A DNA stretch of 42,485 bases from the NCBI GenBank assembly GCA_003049485.1, contig PYST01000331.1, positions 1 to 42,485 on the forward strand, read 5' to 3'. The notes beneath the pieces were generated by a model. It ran no database searches. It was given only the letters and a program-made list of their open reading frames with translations, and was not told the origin of the DNA. The DNA is from Ophioceras dolichostomum. Lineage: Eukaryota > Ascomycota > Sordariomycetes > Magnaporthales > Ophioceraceae. Position 1 is the stretch's first letter, and each line of letters opens with the position of its first letter. Below are positions 18,681-30,491 of the stretch, piece by piece. The translations under genes and the position numbers were made by a program.

Positions 18681-21158
18681 ATGCATCTCAAGATGGGTCT
18701 CTTCTCGGCTGCTTTGATCTCGCTGTCATATCTCAGCGCCTCGGCAGTAACACAGGCCACGAACAGTGCTAGAGGCTTTATGCCTCTAGATCTCACATCG
18801 CTCTTCAACAACAAAGCATTCGGCCGAGTCGCCGGAGAAGCCGCCTTCGACGCGTTGGGGCAGTCGTACCTAGACCCGAAGTTCGACAGTCCCAGATACA
18901 CGTCCTCCGACACAGGCGTGGACTTCACGCTTCCCGGCTACACTGGCCCGGGCAAACCAGACAATCTAATCTGCGAGGGCCAGAAGATCGCCATCCCAAA
19001 TGGAACCACCACCAGCGCCGCGTCATCGCCTTTTTCGGTGTCCTTCCTGGTCGCGGGAGACCTCGAGTTGGCCTCGGTGTCGAAGAGTGTCACTTTCACG
19101 TACACCGACGGCAGCATATCTCTGTATGAGCTGCGTAGTCTGTCGTGGTTCAACACCCTGACAATCAACCGCGGCGAGATCGTGTTCCCCGGCCGGTTCG
19201 CCACAGATGGGAAGGTCAACTTCAATACGACGCACATCTTTGAGCGGACCGCGTCGCTGAGTGCGGGCAAGCAGCTGAGCTCCATCACCCTGCCGACCAC
19301 TACCAACACGAGGGAGAGCAGGCTCCACGTGTTCGCCATAACGCTGTTCGAGGGGTCGGGACTGGAGATCCAGAGCGTGCGGCCAACGCAGAAGTGGATC
19401 GGGAACGGCACGCAGATCGTCGAAGTCACGGTGAACAATGCGGGCAAAGAGTGCGTCGCCGGCAAGGGCCTGAACGTGACCATTCAGGGCGAAGGTTTCA
19501 GAACCGCGAAGCAGGGGTACATCAAGAGGCTCTGTCCCGGAGACCAGAAGGTTGTAGCAGTCGGCGTGGACGGCGTCACAGCTGGGGTGGCTCATGCATC
19601 AGCTGGCGGCACAGTCGTCAGCTTGATCTCAGACAACGGCAAGACCATTCAATCCGAGACCTTCCCCGGTCTGGAGATCGGCCTCCGCGACTGGACGCCC
19701 GACACATCCAGCCTCTCCACGCACGAGACTCCTGACTGGTTTAACGTGGCCAAATATGGCATCTTCATCCACTGGGGTCCCTACGCCGTGACGGGGTGGG
19801 GCAACTCGACGCCGTACGAGAGCTACGCCGAGTGGTTCTGGTGGTACTCCACCAACCACCCACAGGGCGACCGCCGGTCTAACTTCTATGGTTACCGGCG
19901 GGACACCTTCGGCGAGTCGTGGGCGTACGACGACACATTTCCCCAGTTTACCGCGTCCAAATACGACCCGAAGGAGTGGGTCAACCTCTTCGCCGACGCG
20001 GGCGCCAAGTACTTCGTCATCACCAGCAAGCACCACGACGGCTTCGCCATCTTCGACACGGGCGCCACCAGCAACCGCTCCTCGCTGCACTACGGCCCCA
20101 AGCGGGACCTGCTGCGCGAGCTGTTCGACGCCGCCGAGAAGCACCACCCCGACATGAAGCGCGGAACCTACTTCTCCCTCCCGGAGTGGTTCAACCCCTC
20201 ATTCGCGCCCTACGGCTTCGACCAGTTCAACAAGACGCTCGTCCCCTCCACCGTCTCCTGGCCAGGCGGGCTCGCCAGGAACCCCTACACGAACGCCACG
20301 GAGCCCTACACTGGCCATGTGCCCGTCGCGGACTTCGTCGCAGACCTAATGGTCCCCCAGATGGACATCCTGGCGCACAACTACTCGACCGACATCATGT
20401 GGTGCGACTGCGGCACCGCGAACGGCACGAACGCCTTCGCGTCCAAGTGGTGGAATGCCGCCAGATCCCAAAATCGCCAGGTCGCCATCAACTCGCGCTG
20501 CGGCACGGCCCAGATCGCCGACTTCGACACTCCGGAATACCAGACCTTCTCGTCGGCGCAGCGGCACAAGTGGGAGAGCAACCGCGGCATGGATCCTTAC
20601 AGCTACGGATACAACAGGGCGACCAAGGACGGGGAGTACATGAACGCCAGCACGATCGTGAAGACTCTCGTCGACATCGTGTCGAAGAACGGAAACTTCC
20701 TGCTGGATGTCGGACCCAAGGCTGATGGGACCATCGTTCCCAAAGTGGCGGAGAATCTGAGGGAGGCGGGGAAGTGGATCAAGAGGCATGGGGAGGCGAT
20801 TTATAACACGACGACTTGGTTTGTGCAGAGCCAGCTTGTCGGCGGCGATGAGGGTGAGGAGGTCCTCGATGTGAGGTTCACGCAGAACGACGGAGCGTTC
20901 TTCATGCTATTTTTAGAGAGACCGAAGATTGTGAACGGCAAGGTGGAGATACCGGTCCCCATGCCGGTGCTAGAGGGGGACGAGGTGAGCTTGCTGGGGG
21001 TCGATGGCGGAGAGGAGCTGAAGTTCGAGGTCAAGGGTGGTGCCGGAGCTGGAGCGGGAGGAAAAGGGGGTGCGAAGGCGTTGAGTGTGGAGGTGGCGGA
21101 GGATCTCCTCGCGAGGGAGGAGTTCTGTTGGGTCTTCAGGGTCCTGTATGTCTCGTGA
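18681..21158 (+). CDS. Secreted GH29 alpha-L-fucosidase, 825 aa
   Basis: A single exon. ATG 18681 begins a signal peptide (MHLKMGLFSAALISLSYLS); an alternative start lies four codons later. Residues about 30-330 form an N-terminal beta-rich extension with several N-glycosylation sequons. The GH29 catalytic barrel starts near 345: WFNVAKYGIFIHWGPYAV, then KYFVITSKHHDGFAIFD, then DIMWCDCG with Asp576 as the expected nucleophile, and GNFLLDVGPKADGTIVPKV near the end, all hallmarks of the family. A short beta domain follows, with a Gly/Ala-rich linker before the C-terminus (AGAGAGGKGG). The enzyme removes alpha-linked L-fucose from glycans outside the cell with retention of configuration; linkage preference is not readable. 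It is longer than bacterial GH29 enzymes (about 450 residues) because of the N-terminal extension. It lies between a decayed glycoside-hydrolase-like relic and a GH16 gene, a small glycan-degrading neighbourhood. Confidence 0.92.
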   Translation: MHLKMGLFSAALISLSYLSASAVTQATNSARGFMPLDLTSLFNNKAFGRVAGEAAFDALGQSYLDPKFDSPRYTSSDTGVDFTLPGYTGPGKPDNLICEGQKIAIPNGTTTSAASSPFSVSFLVAGDLELASVSKSVTFTYTDGSISLYELRSLSWFNTLTINRGEIVFPGRFATDGKVNFNTTHIFERTASLSAGKQLSSITLPTTTNTRESRLHVFAITLFEGSGLEIQSVRPTQKWIGNGTQIVEVTVNNAGKECVAGKGLNVTIQGEGFRTAKQGYIKRLCPGDQKVVAVGVDGVTAGVAHASAGGTVVSLISDNGKTIQSETFPGLEIGLRDWTPDTSSLSTHETPDWFNVAKYGIFIHWGPYAVTGWGNSTPYESYAEWFWWYSTNHPQGDRRSNFYGYRRDTFGESWAYDDTFPQFTASKYDPKEWVNLFADAGAKYFVITSKHHDGFAIFDTGATSNRSSLHYGPKRDLLRELFDAAEKHHPDMKRGTYFSLPEWFNPSFAPYGFDQFNKTLVPSTVSWPGGLARNPYTNATEPYTGHVPVADFVADLMVPQMDILAHNYSTDIMWCDCGTANGTNAFASKWWNAARSQNRQVAINSRCGTAQIADFDTPEYQTFSSAQRHKWESNRGMDPYSYGYNRATKDGEYMNASTIVKTLVDIVSKNGNFLLDVGPKADGTIVPKVAENLREAGKWIKRHGEAIYNTTTWFVQSQLVGGDEGEEVLDVRFTQNDGAFFMLFLERPKIVNGKVEIPVPMPVLEGDEVSLLGVDGGEELKFEVKGGAGAGAGGKGGAKALSVEVAEDLLAREEFCWVFRVLYVS

Positions 21159-22198
21159 CCAAGACAAGCAGTGGAAGCTGAGTGCATTGTCGCTCGTAGA
21201 ATAGACGTTGCTCTAGGTAGCACTATAGTCCTGGCGCTGGGTATACCAATGAGGCTTTTAAATGGCCGTTTCCCCTGAGTGCTTACCGACCTATCACTCT
21301 ATTTGAGAGTCGCCGTGGAACAAGCTACCATACCATCCGGCGTAGCAGACTCTAGTCATTGCCGCTTCCCTACCTGAGGCTCAACAGCTCGTAAATTTTA
21401 GAGAGAGCTAGGCTAATGTTTAGGGGTCCCCAGTCATCAAAGGATAAACATTCACCAGACGAAGGCTGCGCCAACAAGTCAGATACGAGGATTTTGTGGG
21501 CTCCAGCCCGAAAGGTGAACTGTCATAGGGACCAAGAGCAGAAGAATAGAAGTCAGCTGGAGCTCGGCCGAGACCTTTGACCCCGGACGAAAGCTGTTTG
21601 TCTGATGCATTACTCAGCCAGCTCAACCGGGTGCTGGGTGAGCCATCCCAGTCGGCCAGGGAGAATTGAAAGATCCGGCTCTGGCTGGAGCTGACGATAT
21701 CGCCGAAACACCTGGGGCTGGGCCAAGGTGTTATTGGATAGGTATTGGGGACGAAGCTGTCGAATGTGTGCTTCTTCCAAAGTGGATGGCTGTTTGCTTT
21801 GTACTATAACGGGCGAAACGGTCGAGCAGGCCTCCCAGAGTCTGATTCGGTGTAACCAGCCAGCCGAGGAGAGGCCTCTCGTCCAAAACGCCATTAATCT
21901 GATGAAGCTCACGGCCGAAAGCTGCCGTTGTTTGTTGGCCTCCCTCCCAGAAGCGCGTATAAATCCAACGAGTTCACCCTCGAGATGACACTTGGTAAGA
22001 TTCCTCTCTCAACCCCTCACGCTTTCGATCGTTGTCGTCTCGCTCGGTTCAGGTCAGCTTCCCCAGCAGCGCAACAGGGCCGGGAACACTCTCTTCTGCG
22101 ATATCCATCTTACGGTCGTTCAGACTTTCTTCCATTAACTCTCGTTCATTCCGCCTTTCGCTTTTCTGTGAACGCTATATGTGAATTCCCGAGCCGCC
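21159..22198. other. Intergenic region between the GH29 and GH16 genes
   Basis: 3' region of the fucosidase gene, then the presumed GH16 promoter with a TATA-like box at 21958. The pyrimidine-rich stretch from 22000 to 22190 looks like a transcribed leader and could contain a leader intron (a GGTAAGATT sequence lies near 21991). No gene is seen. Confidence 0.5.
21958..21964 (+). promoter_or_regulatory. TATA-like box upstream of the GH16 gene
   Basis: TATAAAT lies 235 bp upstream of the GH16 ATG at 22199 and is followed by a pyrimidine-rich leader, consistent with a core promoter. Sequence resemblance only. Confidence 0.4.
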
Positions 22199-23283
22199 AT
22201 GCCTTCCTTCAAGCGCCTGGCTTTCGTCCTCTTTCTTCTCCTCGTCGGCGTCTGCTGGGCCTTGCCCACTCTCTCCCGATGCATTGAGCTCGCAAAGCGA
22301 GACAGTGCCCCTCTCCTAGCCGCCTCTCCGTCCAGGGTTCCGTCGGCTACACTCGCAACCAACGGGGCTGATGGCTTCCTACTGCCTGGCAGCGCGGCTT
22401 CGAGCGGAAACGGCACGGCGAACGGGGGCAAAATCGCCATCTCCGCGGGATTCTCCCACGCGCTGTTCTCGGACTTCTTCAGCCAGCAGCCGGCTGGCAC
22501 ACAGCCCAACCCGGACAAGTGGACCGTCGACCTCGGCACGGGCTACTTCAACGGGCCGACCAACTGGGGCACCCAGGAGGTCCAGACCTACACCTCCTCC
22601 ACGAACAACCTAGTCATCACCGGCACGAGCGGGCTCAGGATCACCCCTATCCGCACCAGCGACTCCTGGACCTCCGCCCGTATCAAGATGACGGCCAAGC
22701 ACGACTTTGCCTGCGCGCCCGGCAAGAAGATCCGCATGGAGGCGCTTATCCGCCTCGCGCCCACCAGCCCAACCACGGCGATGGGCATCTGGCCAGCCTT
22801 CTGGTCCCTGGACTCGGCCTACCGCGCGTCCCCTCTCACCTTGTGGCCCGGTGTGGGCGAGATCGACATCATGGAAGTTACGAACGGTCTGTCGACCGTC
22901 CAGCAGACGGCGCACTGCGGCGTCGCGCCCGGAGAACCCTGTCACGAGAAGACTGGGCTGGGCTCCAGCTCGGAGTTCGCGAGGGGAAATTGGGTGGTTT
23001 TCGCGGCGGAGGTGGACCGCACGAACCCCGGTGGCGGGTTCTCGGCCGAGAATATCGTTTGGTCCGTCGATTGGAAGGTCACGAAGCGCTCACTGGCCGG
23101 GAGGTCGGCACCGAGGAGGCCTGGGCACCCCTGGCGAGGACGCCGAGAATGTTGTTGCTGAATGTTGCTGTGGGAGGGGAGTTGCCGGATAAGCTGTCAC
23201 AGACCACGACGCCCAACGCGCAGATGGTAGGCGGGGAAGGGGCTGCGATCGATGTGGCTTACGTAGCTGTTTTCACCTCCTAA
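22199..23283 (+). CDS. Secreted GH16 beta-glucanase-like enzyme, frameshifted near the 3' end
   Basis: ATG 22199 opens a signal peptide (MPSFKRLAFVLFLLLVGVCW). After a Ser/Ala/Gly-rich stretch the GH16 jelly-roll begins near residue 85 (FSDFFS, GTGYFNGPTNWGTQEVQTY). The active-site strand GEIDIMEV carries the family E-x-D-x-x-E pattern (Glu221, Asp223, Glu226), preceded by GIWPAFWSLD. The family hydrolyses or transglycosylates beta-1,3(4)-glucans; the fungal wall or plant glucans are likely substrates. In this frame the protein ends at 23161 with an unlikely Arg/Cys-rich tail, whereas from 23101 the next frame encodes the expected last strands (LLLNVAVGGELPDKL, GGEGAAIDVAYVAVF) to a stop at 23281-23283. 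A single missing base around 23099-23101 explains this. I see no splice pair that would do it. It is either a recent pseudogene or a sequencing error. Confidence 0.8.
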
Positions 23284-23844
23284 AGCGGCCGGGAAGATGA
23301 TGAAGCCAACGTCATTCTAAAGAGAACGAGGAGGCCGGAATAATAGAGACGCCCACGCTATTCTGGAAGCCCACGGAAGCGGGCAATGAAGAAGCCACGG
23401 CGATCATGATTTCAATCGCAAAAAGAAAAAAAAACGGCGCCGCCGGCGTACAACGAGAGATCTACGACAGAACGCTGGTATTTAAAACAGATCCCTAGTC
23501 GTACGCAGTCTAACTAACACCGTGGAGACCTACGAGCAGAGCCTGAAATGCGTTGTGCAACGTACTGGTGGGTGTGATGCACATCGTAATATAGGTACCT
23601 AGGTACCGCTGCGTACGAGGGGTGAGGTACGACGCACGCATCAATCCGTCCTTCCCAGTGTCGTTTACAGCGACCACGCATTACCAGCGAGGCCCTCACA
23701 ACGATGAATCGATGTGCTCGCTGCAGAACGTTGATGCCTTCAGAGATCAAATTAACCTTCGAAACAATATTCTGAAACCAGGCTCCCATCATTGCCGACT
23801 CTGGAGACACGATGGGTGGTTCACAAGGGAAGCGAACGGGCACT
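23284..23844. other. Intergenic spacer between convergent genes
   Basis: 3' regions of the GH16 gene and of the NRPS. It contains an A-rich run near 23421-23435 and a TAGGTACCTAGGTACC motif at 23592-23607. No credible gene is seen. Confidence 0.5.
23592..23607. repeat. TACCTAGGTA-type palindromic motif
   Basis: TAGGTACCTAGGTACC, one of several near-identical short motifs found only between genes (also at about 17087, 38735 and 42147). Confidence 0.6.
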
Positions 23845-26800
23845 CTACAGCGCCAGCACCTCTCCAGGCCTCTCAACCAGCTCCCGCAAACACTCCACCA
23901 CCTCATCCAGCAGCTCAACCGCGACCTCCCTCCACGCCTCAAACGTAACAACCTCCATCGTCATCTTCCTCCCTCCATCCTCCACAAACGCCTGGATCTT
24001 CCACTCCCGCAACGGCTCCTGGTGCGGGTAGATAGTGTCCGTCTTCGCCGCAAGTGTGTCCCCTACGCCAAACTCAAGCTCCTCCACAAACGCAACGGCC
24101 TGATGAACCACAGTGTCGAACCAGTCCACCTCTCCCTCCCGCCACTGCCCAGGCGAGACGCATTGCCTCGCGATCTCCGCCAGCCCCATGCCCTCGTGCG
24201 CCGAGCTCGACGCGTGCTGCTCCTGCACCAAGCCCAATATTTCCCTCCCCGTCACTTCTTTCTCAGTGAAAGTGACTCGGAACGGCACGTACTGCCAGCA
24301 CGGCCCCACCACACCATCCGCACCCCCTTCTAACCCCGTGCTCCGTCCGCTGACGACCTCTCCGAAGAGCACGTCGCGCCGGCCCGTCCTTCGCGCGAGA
24401 CACAGCGCCCACGCGGCGGTCGGCAGCGTCGCGAGCGTCCAGGTCTCGCCACCGCCGAAGAACGCGCTGGGTATTTCAATTGTCTTCTGCACTGCGAAGT
24501 GGCCCCTCTGACTCCGCGGGACGTCCGCCCTCGGCCTGTCGGGCAGCAGCACCGTCGGCGGCGGCGAATCCTGGAGGAGGTCTGTCCAGTAGCCCACGCT
24601 GGCGGGGTTCGCACTGCGGAGCGTGTGCTGCACGAACTGCGAGAATGGCTTCGTTGCAACCGCTTCTGTCTCCGTCTCTGTGTTGCTGTTGCTGTTGCTG
24701 TTGCTGTCCCTCCCTTCGCCGCCGTAGAGCGCGACGAGCTGGTGTAGGATGACTGGTAGACAGATCTCGTCGTATTGTGCGTGGGAGATGCGCATCACCA
24801 GCGCGGTTGTCTGCCCCTCCCCGTCTCCGTCCTGGACGAGGAACCACTTCAGGAACGACGAGCCCTCCGTGATGTCGTCGCCTTCGATGTCGCACGCGCA
24901 GAGGTCGTTTACGAAGGCCTTGAGAACTTTCTCATCGGAGGAGGAGGAATGGTATCGGTGCTCCTCAACGACGGCCTCAAGGTTCTCCACCACGACGCCG
25001 TAGCAGGTGTTTTGTGCTCGGACGAAAACGGTCCGCAGAATCTCATTGCGCGCCACGACCTCGGTGCACGCGCCCATGAGGCGAGCTTTGTCGACAACGC
25101 CCCCGGTGGTGAAGTAGAGCGCCTCGTAGCGGACCGAGAATCGCGGCAGGTCTGTGCTTCCCCTGACCGCGATCTCTTGCAGCGGACGGGCGGGGTAGAC
25201 GTCCGCGATTCGCCAGGCGGGGTCGGTAAGACGGGGGCGGATGTGCGTGTCGACGAAGACCTTTGCGTCTGGGACGTCGTCGAGGAGTGAGAGAGGCGCC
25301 AAGGCGGCAGCAGTCTGTGGCTCCTCTCCTGCCGCGGCAGCGGCTGGGTTGGCGGACGAGGAGGAGGATGATGGAGCGACGGCGACAGCTAGCTCCTCCG
25401 CGACGGATGCCATGTCAGCCAGCGTCTTGTTCTTGAAGATCTGAGCAACAGACAGCTTCAGTCCGGCCGGTCGCGCCTCCGACACGAGCTTCATGGCAGC
25501 GATGGAGTCTCCTCCCATGCGGAAGAAGTTGTCTGCCCGGTCGATGGATGCTTCGTCCACGCGCAGGATGCGGGCCCAGAGGCTGCGGAGGCTCGATTCC
25601 TTGGGCGACAGGTTATCGTCTTCGCCGGCACCGGACGGGAGCTTCCTTGGCTCTTCGGTTGTGATGGCCACCGGCTGAGAAGATTGACGCCGCCGCTGCT
25701 CCCGCTCCGCTTTTGTGCCCATGGCGACTCGGGATCCGTTGGCAGCGAACTTGGCTAGGCTGCCTGTCAGATACAGCCGGGGTGTTCTCGCCGGCTCGTC
25801 TTTCTCGGCTGGTGGCTGGACTCTGCTGTACCATCCCGGCGTTTCCACGGTCGGCAAGCCTAGGGCCTCGTTAGCATCGACCATCACCTCGCCCACCGCA
25901 CCTCTCGGGACCAGCCTCGTGGAATCATCCGGGTCCACAAGCCAAACGCGCTCCAAGTCGCCGCGGTCGAAGCCTGCGACTAGCACTTCCGTCGGTACGT
26001 CCGCCTTGCTCAGAGCTAGTAGCTCATCAAACTCATCCTCTCCATTAAACACCCCTCTATCGACGTCGCGCAGCAGTCCCTCATCCCCAGCAAGACAAAG
26101 CCTCTCCGTCACGCGCCTCAGCTGCTCCAGCACACGCTCCATCGTGGCCAGGTCCACCGCCCGCGAGTCGAAGCTCGCCATGACGAAGTACCCGTCCGCG
26201 GCGAGCGAGCACACGAGCATCAGCGCGTACGTGTTGAACTTCAGCGCCTCCTGCGCTGCCTCCGCGTCGTCGGCGGGCACGAGTCTGCTGGCCGGATACC
26301 TCCTCGCGATCTCCTCTGCCTTCTGCTTATCTTGCGTCTCTTCGTCTTCTCCGGCCGCTGGATGCAGCACCAAGCCCGTCCTCAACTCGCAAGCTTCTAG
26401 CGCATCCGGGCTCACCCGTCTGATGTGCTGCAGCCCGGTATGCTCGTACGGGATCTGTTTGACAGTGGTGTCGTGGATTGCCCTAAGGAAATCCCCGACT
26501 TTCATGTTCCCATCCACCCGAACCCGCACGGGAACTGTGGTGATCATGGGTCCCTCGATCAGATCCGCCCCTGGAACGGGCGCGTTCCGCCCCGTGAGCG
26601 TCTCGCCAAACACGACGTCCCGTTCGCCGCTGTACCGCGCCGCTACGACGGCCCATGCCGCGCGCACGATCGTGGCGACTGTCGTACCCGCCAGGCTGGT
26701 AGCACTAGTACTACCAGTTCGGCGAGGCGGGACGTGGATCTGGATCTCCAACAGGGAATCCGCGCGGGCAACGTAGCCGTCGTGCGGAGGCGCGGGGAAC

Positions 26801-29800
26801 TGCGTGCCGTTTGCGCCGGCTAGCCGGCCGCGCCAGTAGGACTCGCACGCCGCGGCTGCTGCATCGGTGTCTGACGACGACGATAGGAAGCGGATGAAGT
26901 GCTTGAATTCCGCTGGTCGCGCGGGAGGTGGTAAGCTGTCGTAAGCGGCGTTGACGCGCTCGATGACGAGGGGCATCGACCAGCCGTCGTAGAGGGCGTG
27001 GTGCATCGTCAGGACGAAGGCCGCGTGGCCTGGCTTGTTGTCATCACCGTGGTGGTTGTAGATCACGGCGTACCGCACGAGCGCCGTACCGAGGCCCATC
27101 TCCTCCCGCCTATCGAGCGCGAGGTACTCGGCTACCGAGGATACGCCTTCGCCGCGCCAGCCTATCGGCCCCCGCAGGACCACCTGCTGCAGGCCCCTGC
27201 CCGGAACCTGCACGATGCGCGTGCGCAGGATGGCGCAGTCGCGGGAGGCCGTCTCGAACGCGTCCTTCAGTCTCTGCAGCGTCTCGGCGTCGTCCAGCTC
27301 CAGCACGCGCTGCGCGACGTACGAGTCTTGGAACTTGGCCGAGAGGGCCATGAGGCCTTCTTGGAGAGGGGTGCAGGGGTAGATGTCCTCGATGGAGGAC
27401 TCGGCGAGGTTGCCACTGAGAATGGCGGCGACTTCGGCTCTGGCCGCGGTAGGGCTCCAGTCTAATGGGAGGAGCGAGAAGGGTGGGACGGGGTCGACGG
27501 TTGTTGCTGAGGAGGAGGAGACGTCAGTCTTGGCCGCAACGCGAGAAAGAGCCGAGATCGTAGGGTTGGCGAAGACGTCTGCGACGGTTAAGATGATGCC
27601 GTCCGCACGGGCGGCGGAGACGAGCTTCATTGCGCGCAGGGAGTCGCCGCCGAGCGCGAAGAAGCTGTCGTGCATCCCAATCTCTAGGTCGTCACCTGTC
27701 GCGAGAATGCGCTTCCAGAGCGCCTGCAGCTCCTTCTCCAAGGCTGTCGTAGGCATGCTACTGCTGGTGCTGGTGTTGCCGGTCTTTGTATCGGCGCTAC
27801 CCATGGTGCGGAACTTCGCGATCTGCTCCCGCGCCATGGCGTTTCCTCGAGCACGGAGCTTCTTGCGGTCGATCTTGGCGGACGGCAGGGTCGGCATGCT
27901 GTGCAGGGGTATGTAGGCCGCGGGCACCATGTACCGTGGCAGTTCGTCGCCGAGAATGGCATCCATCTCTGCTAGGATGGCTGCTAGCTCCTGGGAGAAC
28001 GCGGCTGTGTTGGTGTCATTGCTATTGGCTGTTCTGTTCTGCTCTGCTGTTGGCCTCGACGGTGATAGCGGTGACGACGGTGATAAGTGATGCGGCTCGC
28101 TTACGAACACAACAAGAGTCGGCTCGGCCCCGCTTGGCTTGATGACTTCGGCTGCGATCTTGACGCCATGAGGAAGATGCAGCTGGAGGTGGTGCTCGAC
28201 CTCAGTCAGTTCGACTCGTTGACCCCTGAGTTTAACCTGCTGGTCCTTCCGCCCAACGAAGACGATCGACCCGTCGGTGTCGTATTGGACCAGGTCACCC
28301 GTCTTGTACATCCTGCCTTTCCGACCAGGCACAACCCCATGGCCCTCGACGAGCCATTTCGGGTCCTCGATGAAGACCTCGGCTGTCTTCGCTGGCTCGC
28401 CGAGGTAGCCCAGACCCACGACCGGCCCCTCCATGAGAAGCTCGCCCACCGATCCAACAGGCATCAACCTGTCGTGATCCTCCGGGTCTACAACCCACGT
28501 GAGTCCCCCTGTACCCTTCCCAATAGACGTGTTCTCCTCCGACACAGCGCTATTGATCGTGCACCCCACAGTACACTCCGACGGCCCATACGCAATAATC
28601 ACTCTGGTCAACTTGCTCCACGCCGCCGCATCGCCACTACTGACCGCCTCGCCCCCCAGCCCCAGCACATCAAGCGACCTCATCACCTGCTCCCCATCAT
28701 CCAGCACCCTCGCCACACTAGGCGTCATATGCGCCATGTTCGCCCCGCTCGCCAGGATGGCCGCGCCGAGCCCGTCCATCCTCGCCGCCTCCGAGGGGAC
28801 GCACACCGTGCCGCCCGCCAGCAGCGTGCACAGCATGCAGTCAATGCTCACGTCGAACGCGTAGCTCGCAAACTCGAACACGCGGCTCGTCTCCCTGTAC
28901 CCAACTGCCTCGGCGCGTGGCACGGCGCCCGACACGAAGTTGGCGTGGCTGACCACCACGCCCTTGGGCGCGCCCGTGCTGCCCGACGTGAAGATCACGT
29001 ACATCGGCCCCGAGGCCGGCACGACGGGCAGGTACGTCGCCGTGCGCGCGCCCCATCCCGCGTGGGCCAGCAGCGTCGCGTCCGAGGCGACCAGCACTTC
29101 TACTTCTGCCAGCGGCGCGTCTCCTAAGGTTGCTGCTCCTGAGCCATTGCTAGCAGAACTAGCAGCAGCAGCCTCAGCCAACCTCCCCGCGAGCCCCTCC
29201 TGCGCAGCAGAGCACACCACGGCCCTCGCCCCCGTCAGCGCCGCGATGCTCCGCAGCCGCGCCTCGGGCTGCGACGGGTCCGTCAGGCAGAAGGCCGCTC
29301 CCGCCTTGAGGACGCCCAGCAGGGCGGGCGTCGTCCAGCGCGACTTCTCGAAGACGAGGAGCACGACGTCGCCCACGCGGACGCCCGCGCAGGAGCGCAG
29401 CTGGCGCGCGAGCGTGTTGCTGAGAAGCTCCACCTCGCGGTAGGTAAAGGCGCCGTCCCAGGCCTCGACGGCTGGCTTGTCAGGCGTGAGGAGCATGCGG
29501 GCGGAGACGAGGTCGTGGATTGGGGTTGGGATTGTTGGCGGGACGGTTGCGTTCCAGGACCAGATTTGGGAGAGGTCGGCGTTGGAGGGCCCGATTAGGT
29601 CCCAGACCACTGTGGGGGATGCTGTTTGACGAGATAGGATGGCGCCGAGGTAGGAGGTGAAGGTGTGTAGGCCGTCGGTGGCGCTGGATTGGGTGACGTG
29701 TGTGGTGCGCCATGTCGTCTTGATGTGGAGGTGGCTGTTGTCTGCTGCTCGGAGCTCGATGCTGAGGTTCCACTGTGTTTGGGGAGAAGAAAGCGATTAG

Positions 29801-30491
29801 TTGATGGCGCTTCGGAGGAACTGGGTGTGGGGAGGGCTGCGGGATATGCCACGAGGATGGCACGAGAATGGCACGTTTTAAGACATGCAGCTTTTGCTCC
29901 TGCATGAGAGGGTAGTATGTGTGGTGAACAACTCACGTCTGGCCCGGTCTCGGCAGTCTTCCCGGAGCCACCAGGCCGTCTGGTCGCTGAGCGGCAGGCA
30001 TCCGAGAAGTAGAGAGTACTTTGGCTTCCGAGGACCGCGTGTTGGTCCTGGTCCGCCTCTGCGAGTGCATGGGCAGCTTCCTGGAGCGCCTGCTCAATGG
30101 TGCCACCCGATGCAACGGGGAACTTTGGCAGGGTAGCCTCGAAGTTTGGGGGCGAATCCTCTCCGTTGACAGCGGTGGTAGTAGTATTTGACGATGATGA
30201 CGGCGCAGATCCAACTCCCCACCGGCCGAGGACTATGGACTCGACGACATCCTCTTCCCCAGAGCGGATGATCAAAAGTCGCCAGGCCAACAGGGCTGCG
30301 GCAAGGGGTATCTCGGTAGGATCGCAGTCCTGCGGGAACGCGCCGTGCGTCCGAGGCTCGAAGGTTGTCGAGGAGGATGCGATGGTGGTTGTATCGTGCC
30401 CGCCGCCTCGGGACAATATGTGGTTCCGTCCCGACGGCTGGGGCAGCCCGTGGCCACGGGACTCCCCATCCACCGTGAGTGTCAGATGCAT
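23845..30491 (-). CDS. sidD: Siderophore-type NRPS, A-T-C-degenerate A-T-C (NPS6/SidD-like), 2160 aa
   Basis: Two minus-strand exons, 30491-29937 and 29772-23845, with a 164-bp intron (GTGAGT, ACACAG), phase 0. Residues 1-260 form an extension without clear adenylation motifs. A1 has TSGSTGAPKG (447-456), YGPSE (580-584), YKTGDL (674-679) and KLRGQRVEL (from 699). T1 has LGGDS with phosphopantetheine Ser896. C1 starts with DIYPCTPLQEGLM (from 981) and has HHALYDG (1109-1115). A short degenerate A2 (about 1449-1550) keeps only late motifs (LYLTGSLAKF) and lacks the ATP-binding core. T2 has MGGDS (about 1607). The last C domain has SHAQYDE (about 1846) where HHxxxDG is usual. This order is that of fungal NPS6/SidD, which builds fusarinine-type extracellular siderophores from N5-acylated N5-hydroxyornithine by iterative use of A1. 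The divergent ABC transporter and three iron-GATA sites support the role. The symbol is by architecture, not database comparison. Confidence 0.85.
24676..24704 (-). repeat. Coding microsatellite in the NRPS (Ser-Asn run)
   Basis: TTGCTG/TTGCTGTTGC repeats on the plus strand encode a Ser-Asn alternation followed by Thr-Glu pairs, inside the last C domain of the NRPS, in what is probably a surface loop. Confidence 0.6.
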
